Assembly: GCA_021802085.1 (NCBI GenBank)
Contig: JAKAAZ010000083.1
Coordinates: 1 to 13,798 of the forward strand
Direction: 5' to 3'
DNA: 13,798 nucleotides
DNA from: Acidobacteriota bacterium
GTDB lineage: Bacteria; Acidobacteriota; Terriglobia; Terriglobales; Acidobacteriaceae
Program-made: the position numbers and the translations under genes
The notes under the pieces: generated by a model
The model's database searches: none
The model's input: the letters and a program-made list of their open reading frames with translations, nothing else
What the model was told of the DNA's origin: nothing
In this document: positions 7,305 through 12,635 of the stretch, in pieces
Layout: each line of letters starts with the position of its first letter
Position numbering within the stretch: position 1 is the stretch's first letter

Positions 7305-7670
7305 ATGAAGTTGAGACGACGGCTTCGATTGCCCGCGATGGCTGCTAGGATGGCCATTGTATTTCTGGCGGGCTGCCATCATCTGCCGCCATCGAAACCT
7401 CTGAGTGAATTGACGCCGACGGAGATGCGCGGCTATGCCGTCTATCAGTCGCAGTGCGCGTCCTGCCATTACGCCAACACGGAGCAAGGGCTGCACGGAC
7501 CGGGTTTGCAGGGGATGTTCAAGAAGCCATATCTGCCGAGCGGCGCTCCGGCGAATGACGATCGCGTCCTCTCGGCCATTGTCCACGGCCGCAACATGAT
7601 GCCCGCGTTCGGCAATGCTCTGGACGACCGGCAACTACAGGACCTGATGGCCTACCTGCATACCCTATGA
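7305..7670 (+). CDS. Monohaem class I cytochrome c, predicted lipoprotein
   Basis: The 121-residue protein carries a basic N-terminus and a hydrophobic segment ending in the lipobox LAGC (21-24). C24 would be lipidated and would anchor the protein on the outer face of a membrane. The haem-binding motif is C51-AS-C54-H55, and the likely axial methionine is M99 in GRNMMPAFG. The C-terminal helix DRQLQDLMAYLHTL is typical of small c-type cytochromes. The partner enzyme is unknown. GGAGGAGG (7297-7304) touches ATG 7305 but sits at ideal distance from the in-frame TTG at 7311, so the true start may be 7311 (119 residues). Its stop overlaps the next start as ATGA, which implies coupled translation with the membrane protein that follows. 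Confidence 0.9.
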   Translation: MKLRRRLRLPAMAARMAIVFLAGCHHLPPSKPLSELTPTEMRGYAVYQSQCASCHYANTEQGLHGPGLQGMFKKPYLPSGAPANDDRVLSAIVHGRNMMPAFGNALDDRQLQDLMAYLHTL

Positions 7671-8041
7671 ATGAACCTGAGGAGAAGTCCCGTCCGGACG
7701 ATGGCGCCGCTAAATTCCCCGGCGCGGCCGCCATTGCTTTCTGGATGCTGCTGGAGGCGATGATTGGGGTGATGGGAGTGTTCAGCCATCACTTTGCCAG
7801 CCACGGGGCGAGGCTGGCGGTGCTGGCGGTGGCCACGCTGCTGGCGCTGGCCGGGCTTGGCCTGCTGCAAATGCGGCGCTGGGGATGGGCACTGGCGCTC
7901 GCGGCCGCGTTCCTCACCAGCGGCTACGGCATTTACGTGATCCTGCGTTTTCATCAGCAAAATTACTGGGTGATGACGCTGGCGAATTTCGTTTTCTTTT
8001 TCTACCTGATTCGCCCGGAGATTTTGCGGCGCCTGCGATAG
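7667..8041 (+). CDS. Uncharacterised four-helix membrane protein
   Basis: The 124-residue protein has a hydrophilic N-terminus (1-18) and four predicted transmembrane segments, about 20-40, 48-68, 72-92 and 99-117, ending in RPEILRRLR. I recognise no family with certainty. Its ATG overlaps the cytochrome c stop as ATGA (7667-7670), and a second ATG follows at 7671, so it is almost surely translated with the cytochrome. It might be a membrane partner of that cytochrome, but there are no haem-binding or quinone-site motifs, so this is only context. Composition matches the neighbouring genes. Confidence 0.8.
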   Translation: MNEPEEKSRPDDGAAKFPGAAAIAFWMLLEAMIGVMGVFSHHFASHGARLAVLAVATLLALAGLGLLQMRRWGWALALAAAFLTSGYGIYVILRFHQQNYWVMTLANFVFFFYLIRPEILRRLR

Positions 8042-8136
8042 AGCGGCTTCACGGTACCTATCCCCGATCAATGACGCGGATCGTTTCGCGCTGGCCATGA
8101 GCCAAGTCGCTGGCAAGCGGCTCACCTATGCCGAAC

Positions 8137-8343
8137 TCACGGGCAAGGGAACTGACTCGCTCCACTCGTAAACGGCAGCGACGAGGTATGCGCATGAGCC
8201 GAATGCTTGTCGAGCTTCGTTGATTTCTTGCGCGTCCTTTCTTGAGGCTTTTTCGCGACAGATTTGGGTACGCGAAAGAGAGCGGTCATTCCTTGTTCAA
8301 ACTTCCTTCGCGCCTCTGGGCCCTCGTGATATTCACGCTTCAT
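8137..8343 (-). CDS. Small basic protein starting MKREYHEGPEA, function unknown
   Basis: The 68-residue reading frame begins MKREYHEGPEARRKFEQGMT, then ALFRVPKSV and a lysine/arginine-rich stretch to about residue 46. This head looks like small conserved hypothetical proteins I recall from many bacteria. No domain of known function is assigned. The ATG at 8343 overlaps the stop of the upstream membrane-protein gene by four bases (ATGA), and GGTGAG lies about 6 bases upstream, so coupled expression is likely. Residues 47-68 are rich in S, H, A and P and look unlike the head, as though the original stop was lost. It could bind nucleic acid or a partner protein, given its charge, but that is a guess. 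Confidence 0.6.
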   Translation of the reverse strand: MKREYHEGPEARRKFEQGMTALFRVPKSVAKKPQERTRKKSTKLDKHSAHAHTSSLPFTSGASQFPCP

Positions 8344-9032
8344 GTGCGCTCACCGCCCCTAATATCTCTCATACGGTGTCTATGGATGGCCATGGCCCCC
8401 ACCGTGAAGATGGAGCCAAGCATGGCTTCTACTTCCCACATGAGGTTAAAAATTTCCTCTTCGCTCAGGGCAGGAGTTATAGGGATACGCCTAAATATCG
8501 TCAATTCATGGAGAAAGTTCTCGGTCTTATATCCCATTACAGCGCGAGACAACTCCAACTGTATCGCCAGTCTCATTGCGACTCTTTCATCGTCGTTGAA
8601 AGATTCCAGTTCTTTCTTTTCCTCATCGGAGAGAGTTATCAATCCTTTCACTAAAATGTAGTCGCTGAACTGGCCCTTGCTCCTGCTTACCGAAACCTTC
8701 TTCCCTCCGTCAGTCGTCACGATAAAAAAGAAGTAGGATTCTTCATCGTTGGTGCTTTTTACCGTTAGGTTGAACTTATCTAACCAGTCGCGAATTTTGC
8801 GATGAACGTTGTCGATGGTAAGAGGCTCAACTCTAGTCGGCATCTGTTTCATCGCCCGGAAGGCCAAAATCGAACAAAATGTGATCAGCCAAGCCGCTCC
8901 ACCAAAGAGAGCCGGCTTAACCCACATTGATCCGCCGTGAGAGAGATATGTCACAATCCCTCCCACGATGAGACTGATGAGGTTGCTAACGAGATTGATA
9001 GCGAGTCCAGATCGCCAATTCGAATTGGCCAT
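8340..9032 (-). CDS. Two-helix membrane protein with a DUF2299-like cytosolic domain
   Basis: The 230-residue product has two transmembrane helices (about 9-30 and 39-59) and a soluble domain at about 74-219. The soluble part has IRDWLDKFNL, a beta-rich stretch FFFIVTTDGGKKVSVSR, then LSDEEKKELESF, an ELSRAVMGY helix and a long final helix FNLMWEVEAMLGSIF. The order resembles DUF2299 domains as I remember them; this was not searched, and function is unknown in any case. Two 60-base samples (8461-8520, 8701-8760) count 45% and 42% GC, against 68% in a folP sample, so transfer is likely. The ATG at 9032 has GAGGGGGA upstream, and that site lies inside a hairpin (9043-9062). The stop overlaps the start of the small basic gene by ATGA. 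Confidence 0.72.
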   Translation of the reverse strand: MANSNWRSGLAINLVSNLISLIVGGIVTYLSHGGSMWVKPALFGGAAWLITFCSILAFRAMKQMPTRVEPLTIDNVHRKIRDWLDKFNLTVKSTNDEESYFFFIVTTDGGKKVSVSRSKGQFSDYILVKGLITLSDEEKKELESFNDDERVAMRLAIQLELSRAVMGYKTENFLHELTIFRRIPITPALSEEEIFNLMWEVEAMLGSIFTVGAMAIHRHRMRDIRGGERT

Positions 9033-9042
9033 GCGTTATTGT

Positions 9043-9062
9043 CCCCCTCGCTGCGACGGGGG
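9043..9062 (-). promoter_or_regulatory. Hairpin sequestering the ribosome-binding site of the membrane-protein gene
   Basis: On the minus strand, CCCCC plus CGA-side bases at 9062-9054 can pair with TCG plus GGGGG at 9050-9043, with a 3-base loop and one bulged base. The GGGGG is the core of the only good Shine-Dalgarno for ATG 9032. Pairing is visible; control of translation is inferred. Confidence 0.4.
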
Positions 9063-9161
9063 TAAAGAATTGAATTGAAACATGGACATCCGCCGTCGCC
9101 AGACGGAGGCCAGCGTATTCCCCGCGCAACATGTGCGTCAAGTATGTTCTTGCCAGCGCAA

Positions 9162-9944
9162 CTACTGCAAATAGCGGGCGAAAAAGGCAAACATGCGCCG
9201 GTCGGCGTCGGCTGTATCGGCAGGCTTGTAGCCGGTCTTGTTATCCGGATTTTGAAAGGCATGGCCGGCGTCGGGATACTCCTTTACGTCGACGGGATGG
9301 CCAATTTTCTGCATAGCGGCGGCGAAGTTCTGGACATCCTGCGGCGTGATGCCGCGGTCGAGCGCTCCAAAATTGCCCAGAATGGCGGCATGGATTTTCT
9401 TCATCTGCTCCGGCTCCGTGTCGGGCGCACCATAGTTGATGGCTACAGCGCGGAGCGATGGCGCGGCGATGGCAAGCTGCATCGCGAAGCTGCCGCCCAT
9501 ACACCAGCCGACCGCGCCCAGGCGGTTCGGGTCCACGTAGGGAAGCGTTCTTATATAGGCAATGGCAGACGTCAGATAGCGGATGCCGCGGTCCTGGGGA
9601 AGGGCGCGCATCAACTCATGGGCCATTTCCGGGTCGGTCGCGACCTGGCCGCGATAAAGGTCCACGGCGAGGGTGACATAGCCGTGTTCGGTAAACATCC
9701 GCGCCTGTTGCTTGACCCAGTCATTCAACCCCCACCATTCGTGGATGACGATGATCGCTGGAAACGGTCCGGCGCCACTGGGCCGATACAGTACGGCGTG
9801 GACGGTTTCGGCGCCGCTGGCGAAGCTCACGTTTTCCGGGCCAACTACGTTGTGACTCGATCGAGACTGCGCGACGGAACGAGATAGGCTGAGGAGCCAG
9901 AAAAATAAGAAAGAGGATAGCAAGAACCAACGAATGGATTTCAT
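9162..9944 (-). CDS. Exported dienelactone-hydrolase-family alpha/beta hydrolase
   Basis: The 260-residue product begins with a signal peptide (hydrophobic core about 6-20, likely cleavage after VAQ near 26) and continues as a DLH-type alpha/beta hydrolase. The catalytic triad is visible: nucleophile C148 in GWCMGGSF, D196 in GALDRGI and H228 in DAGHAFQN. The E69 of IHEWWGLN corresponds to the glutamate that positions the cysteine in dienelactone hydrolase. The substrate is unknown; many relatives are not true dienelactone hydrolases. I chose ATG 9944 because it begins the signal peptide and has AAGGATG about 7 bases upstream. The frame extends to 10046, but that part has no such features. 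The upstream neighbour fabG is 159 bases away on the same strand. Confidence 0.9.
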   Translation of the reverse strand: MKSIRWFLLSSFLFFWLLSLSRSVAQSRSSHNVVGPENVSFASGAETVHAVLYRPSGAGPFPAIIVIHEWWGLNDWVKQQARMFTEHGYVTLAVDLYRGQVATDPEMAHELMRALPQDRGIRYLTSAIAYIRTLPYVDPNRLGAVGWCMGGSFAMQLAIAAPSLRAVAINYGAPDTEPEQMKKIHAAILGNFGALDRGITPQDVQNFAAAMQKIGHPVDVKEYPDAGHAFQNPDNKTGYKPADTADADRRMFAFFARYLQ

Positions 9945-10088
9945 CCTGACACATCCTTGCCGGGGAAGAAATGATGGGTTATGTGGAAGGCGAGCAGGAT
10001 CACCGGATGCTTCCACACAACAACAATACGCCGAGTATGCGCTCAAGAAAACGATCCCGCAAGGTAGGAAGGCGCGGCGATCCGGATC

Positions 10089-10104
10089 AAAACGGCAGCG
10101 TTTT
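10089..10104 (-). terminator. Weak hairpin at the 3' end of fabG
   Basis: AAAACG (10089-10094) and CGTTTT (10099-10104) form a 6-bp stem with a 4-base loop, beginning at the fabG stop codon. The T-run is inside the stem and GATCCGGATC follows, so it is a poor intrinsic terminator at best. Confidence 0.22.
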
Positions 10105-10850
10105 CAACCCATGTGCATGCCGCCATTTACATCGAGAACATGGCCGGTAATATAGCCGGCTTGGTCCGAGGCGAGGAAGACGACGGCGTGGGCCACGTCT
10201 TCCGGTGTTCCGGCGCGATCCAGCGGAATCTGCGTCAGCATGGCGCTACGTTGTTGATCGTTCAGGACATCGGTCATTGGCGTCGAAATATAGCCGGGAG
10301 CGACAGCGTTGACGGTGATGTTGCGGGAGGCCAGTTCGCGCGCCAGGGACATGGTCAAGCCGATCAACCCGGCTTTGCTGGCGGCATAGTTCGCCTGTCC
10401 CGCCTGTCCCGTTTCTCCCACCACGCTGGCGATGTTGATAATGCGTCCCCAGCGCGCCTTCAACATGCTGGAGGAGACGGCCTGTGTCAGCAGGAATGCG
10501 CCAGTCAGATTGGTGTTCAATACGGCGTTCCAGTCGGCGAGCTTCATCCGCAGCATCAGATTGTCGCGGGTGATGCCGCCATTGTTGACCAGAATTTCTA
10601 TTTTTCCGTAGTGCGCAATGACCGCCTTGGTGACGGTCTTGATGGAGTCTTCGCTGGCCAGGTCCATTTCGAACGGTGTCGCGTGGCCGCCGGCTGCCTC
10701 AATTTCCGCGGCAACCTCCGCCAGTTTCGCAGCATTGCGCGCGGCGAGCGCGACGCGCGCTCCCGCCTTGGCCAGTGTCACGGCGCAGGCGCGGCCAATG
10801 CCCTGCGATGCGCCGGTAACCAGCGCAACTCGGTCATTCAAAGAAATCAT
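10104..10850 (-). CDS. fabG: 3-oxoacyl-ACP reductase
   Basis: This 248-residue short-chain dehydrogenase reduces 3-oxoacyl-ACP with NADPH in fatty acid elongation. The nucleotide-binding TGASQGIG is at 12-19, and the catalytic set N114, S142, Y155 and K159 (YAASK) is complete. VNAVAPGYISTPMT (180-193) and the C-terminal DVNGGMHMG are typical of FabG proper rather than of generic SDR enzymes. NNGG (89-92) replaces the usual NNAG. ATG 10850 was chosen, with AGGAG about 8 bases upstream; the in-frame GTG at 10859 overlaps that site. It lies 56 bases after the PIN toxin gene on the same strand with no terminator seen between, so readthrough from the toxin operon is possible. It is far from acpP-fabF. 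Confidence 0.93.
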   Translation of the reverse strand: MISLNDRVALVTGASQGIGRACAVTLAKAGARVALAARNAAKLAEVAAEIEAAGGHATPFEMDLASEDSIKTVTKAVIAHYGKIEILVNNGGITRDNLMLRMKLADWNAVLNTNLTGAFLLTQAVSSSMLKARWGRIINIASVVGETGQAGQANYAASKAGLIGLTMSLARELASRNITVNAVAPGYISTPMTDVLNDQQRSAMLTQIPLDRAGTPEDVAHAVVFLASDQAGYITGHVLDVNGGMHMG

Positions 10851-10906
10851 AGGGTCCACTCCTGTTGGAAAATTGTTCAGCCATGCTCGGGCGAATGCCA
10901 GGCACT

Positions 10907-11290
10907 TTACGGCAGGGAATATAGGTTGAGTTCATCCAGAGGAAAATCCATCCGATTATCCGTCATCAGTGTCAAGCCATGTTCCAGGGCTGCGGCCGCG
11001 ATCAGCATATCGTCCAGGGCCAGCGTCCGGCCTTTCCGCGACCACTCCCACTTCAGTCTTCCGGCCCGGCGCGCGATGGCCGCTGTCACTGGATAACACT
11101 CCAGTCCATCGAGAAACATTTTGGTCCTGGCTTCTTCCGCTGGCATCATCCCAGCATAAATCTCCGCCAGGTTGATGGCCGTGGTCGCTAACGTGTGACC
11201 CTGATGAAGCGTGTCCGCCAATAGTTCGCGGCGTCCGGTTCGATGGCGCAGCGCATCGATCAAAATCGTCGTGTCGAGGAGCAGCTTCAT
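10907..11290 (-). CDS. PIN-domain ribonuclease toxin, VapC-like
   Basis: The 127-residue protein is a single PIN domain, the toxin of type II modules that cleaves RNA in a Mg2+-dependent way. The acidic residues are in place: D6 in LLLDTTILID, E43 in NLAEIYAG, D93/D94 in LALDDMLIAAAA, and D111 in LMTDNRMDF. Length and the closing LTLMTDNRMDFP segment fit VapC. The ATG overlaps the antitoxin stop by four bases (ATGA), the usual toxin-antitoxin arrangement. All catalytic acids are intact, so the toxin looks functional. The RNA target cannot be predicted. Confidence 0.9.
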   Translation of the reverse strand: MKLLLDTTILIDALRHRTGRRELLADTLHQGHTLATTAINLAEIYAGMMPAEEARTKMFLDGLECYPVTAAIARRAGRLKWEWSRKGRTLALDDMLIAAAALEHGLTLMTDNRMDFPLDELNLYSLP

Positions 11291-11601
11291 TTCTTCTTGC
11301 CCGCGCGCGCGTTCGGCTGCCGCGCGTGCCGTTCGATGGCCGCGGAGCGTGTTTGCCCCTCCTGCCGCAGGTTGCGTACCCAGGCAGCCGGGCCTTTTGC
11401 AAGCTCAGGATGGTCTTTGTCTTTCCATGCCGGCTCGTCGGATTCCAGGAAATGGAGCAGCTTGCGGCGGCGAATCTCCGCTCGCGCCGTTTCCACCAGA
11501 AATGCGCTGCGTTTTCTGGAACCGACGATCTCGTCGATCTCCCCGACAAGCTCCTGCGGCAGCAGGATATGGGCGCGCCTGACGGCTTTCATGGATTTCA
11601 T
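11287..11601 (-). CDS. Ribbon-helix-helix antitoxin partner of the PIN toxin
   Basis: The 104-residue protein opens with a ribbon-helix-helix pattern: strand RRAHILL (8-14), helix 1 LPQELVGEIDEI (14-25) and helix 2 KRSAFLVETARAEIRRR (30-46). Residues 50-95 probably wrap the toxin, with ESDEPAWKDKDHPEL a likely contact stretch, and the tail is basic (GKKK). It precedes and overlaps the toxin gene. Two starts compete, ATG 11601 and ATG 11592; neither has a clear ribosome-binding site. Two inverted repeats at 11625-11665 lie just upstream and are good candidates for autoregulation. The exact subfamily (VapB, CopG or other) is not certain. Confidence 0.8.
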   Translation of the reverse strand: MKSMKAVRRAHILLPQELVGEIDEIVGSRKRSAFLVETARAEIRRRKLLHFLESDEPAWKDKDHPELAKGPAAWVRNLRQEGQTRSAAIERHARQPNARAGKKK

Positions 11602-11624
11602 GATACATCACGTGTGTGCTTTTG

Positions 11625-11648
11625 ATTTGTATCGATAGCGATACAAAT
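11625..11648 (-). promoter_or_regulatory. Perfect inverted repeat, candidate antitoxin operator
   Basis: ATTTGTATCG (11625-11634) and CGATACAAAT (11639-11648) are perfect 10-base arms around ATAG. The repeat lies 23 bases before the antitoxin start at 11601. A partial half-site, GATACATCA, lies next to the start (11602-11610). No T-run follows on either strand, so a terminator is unlikely. Binding by the antitoxin is inferred from module type. Confidence 0.55.
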
Positions 11649-11665
11649 TGGAAGGAATTCCAATT
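11646..11665 (-). promoter_or_regulatory. Second inverted repeat adjoining the candidate operator
   Basis: AATTGGAA (11646-11653) and TTCCAATT (11658-11665) are perfect 8-base arms around GGAA. This repeat shares three bases with the first one and has the same 4-base spacer, but a different sequence. It ends 4 bases past the DUF2071 stop codon. It may be a second operator or part of the DUF2071 3' end; no T-run follows on the minus strand. Confidence 0.4.
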
Positions 11666-11669
11666 CAAC

Positions 11670-12437
11670 TTACGCAAGGACCAGAGCGGGCTCCAGTTGC
11701 CAGATATAGACCCTCTGCTCGCGGGCGAAGTGCAGCACCGGGGGGATGTCGGGCAGGCGGATGCCGTGCGCCAGCGGGAGATCGTTGACCTCAATGTTCG
11801 CTTCGGCAGCTTCCAGCGGCCAGGGCGCGTGATGGATATTGCCCTGCAGCAACTGGCCGTCGCGGTCATGCGTGAACAGGCAATAGCGCTCGGTCAGGAA
11901 ATACTCGATGGTGTCGCGGGCGCTTCGTCCGGAGGTTTGCGGGCCCAGCCCGCGATACGTGGCGCGGAAGTGGACGGGATGGTGGGCCAGGAGGCGTGTG
12001 CTTTCATAATGGATCCAGCCGCCGTCTCGCTCCTCAACGCGCATCTTCGCCCAATAGTAGGGCAGATGAAACCAAAGGCGCGCAGCCAAAACCGCCGCCG
12101 GGTTTGCCGCATCGAGCGAGAAAAAATAAACTCCTGGCGTGCCGGTACGTTCGTCCCGTACATAGGTGCGGAGATTCAGTTCGGCGAAGCGGCGCGCTCC
12201 TGGAACGCTGCCCAGGCCGCGGAAACGGATTCGGTCCATGGTGAAGGGCACAATGCCGATCCAGCCGGTTCCGGCAAAGCCGTCGACGACCAGGCCGGGC
12301 GGCAGCAGGGGGGCAATTTCTTCCGCAGCCACGGGCCAGTGCGCAAACAGCAGGCTGTGCCACCGTTGCGTCATGACCCAGGGCCGTTTTGGCAGCGCCC
12401 ACGGCCGGTCCGCAATCATTGTAAGGACTTCGCCCAT
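11670..12437 (-). CDS. DUF2071/YqjF family protein
   Basis: The 255-residue protein (from ATG 12437) matches the YqjF/DUF2071 family, whose biochemical role is not established. Recognisable stretches, in order, are WHSLLFAHWPV near the N-terminus, GLVVDGFAGTGWIGIVPFTM, FAELNLRTYV, GVYFFSLDAANPAAV and FHLPYYWAKM, then a C-terminal region ending in LHFAREQRVYIWQLEP. No signal peptide or membrane helix is seen, so it is probably cytosolic. The frame extends four codons to a TTG at 12449, which gives a slightly longer product; neither start has a strong ribosome-binding site. It reads toward the antitoxin with 68 bases between, and diverges from thyX across about 190 bases. A role linked to the toxin module is not implied. 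Confidence 0.85.
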   Translation of the reverse strand: MGEVLTMIADRPWALPKRPWVMTQRWHSLLFAHWPVAAEEIAPLLPPGLVVDGFAGTGWIGIVPFTMDRIRFRGLGSVPGARRFAELNLRTYVRDERTGTPGVYFFSLDAANPAAVLAARLWFHLPYYWAKMRVEERDGGWIHYESTRLLAHHPVHFRATYRGLGPQTSGRSARDTIEYFLTERYCLFTHDRDGQLLQGNIHHAPWPLEAAEANIEVNDLPLAHGIRLPDIPPVLHFAREQRVYIWQLEPALVLA

Positions 12438-12583
12438 ACGCTCTTTCAACTATGCTACGCACGTGCCGCAGTTGGCGTCCAAAGACAGCCGACCAGCCAC
12501 CACACCGCATGGTACCTGCTTTTCGGTCTGGCCAGTATCAAAAGCTTGGCGTTCTCTCTTTTATGACACGCAGGGATTCGCCT

Positions 12584-12598
12584 GCTGTACTCTGAATG
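12584..12598 (+). repeat. 15-mer GCTGTACTCTGAATG, repeated upstream of acpP
   Basis: The same 15 bases occur on the minus strand at 1873-1859, so each copy points toward the gene it precedes (acpP and thyX). This copy lies 37 bases before the thyX ATG and follows a GCAGG/CCTGC mini-hairpin (12570-12585). It may be a shared regulatory element or chance. Confidence 0.3.
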
Positions 12599-12635
12599 TC
12601 AACATCCTGAAACGAGCAGATTGTCACGAAAGCAT

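Noticed and set aside
8220..8661. Two plus-strand frames opposite the AT-rich membrane-protein gene
   Set aside because: The minus-strand product has a coherent two-helix plan, a ribosome-binding site and an ATGA overlap with the next gene; the plus-strand frames lack these.
9105..9141. Possible promoter with -35 TTGACG (9141-9136) before the islet membrane-protein gene
   Set aside because: The -35 is good, but at 16-18 bases spacing I find no -10 with more than three matching positions.
9075..9887. 270-codon plus-strand frame opposite the dienelactone hydrolase gene
   Set aside because: The minus-strand frame has the complete Cys-Asp-His triad and a signal peptide; the plus-strand frame is a shadow.
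10113..11096. 327-codon plus-strand frame opposite fabG and the toxin gene
   Set aside because: It spans two well-supported genes on the other strand and has no recognisable domain.
11625..11648. Inverted repeat as the DUF2071 terminator
   Set aside because: On the minus strand it is followed by CAAAAGC rather than a T-run, and its stem is AT-rich; an operator fits better.
11616..12566. 316-codon plus-strand frame opposite DUF2071
   Set aside because: It is antisense to a clear DUF2071 protein and runs through the inverted-repeat spacer.
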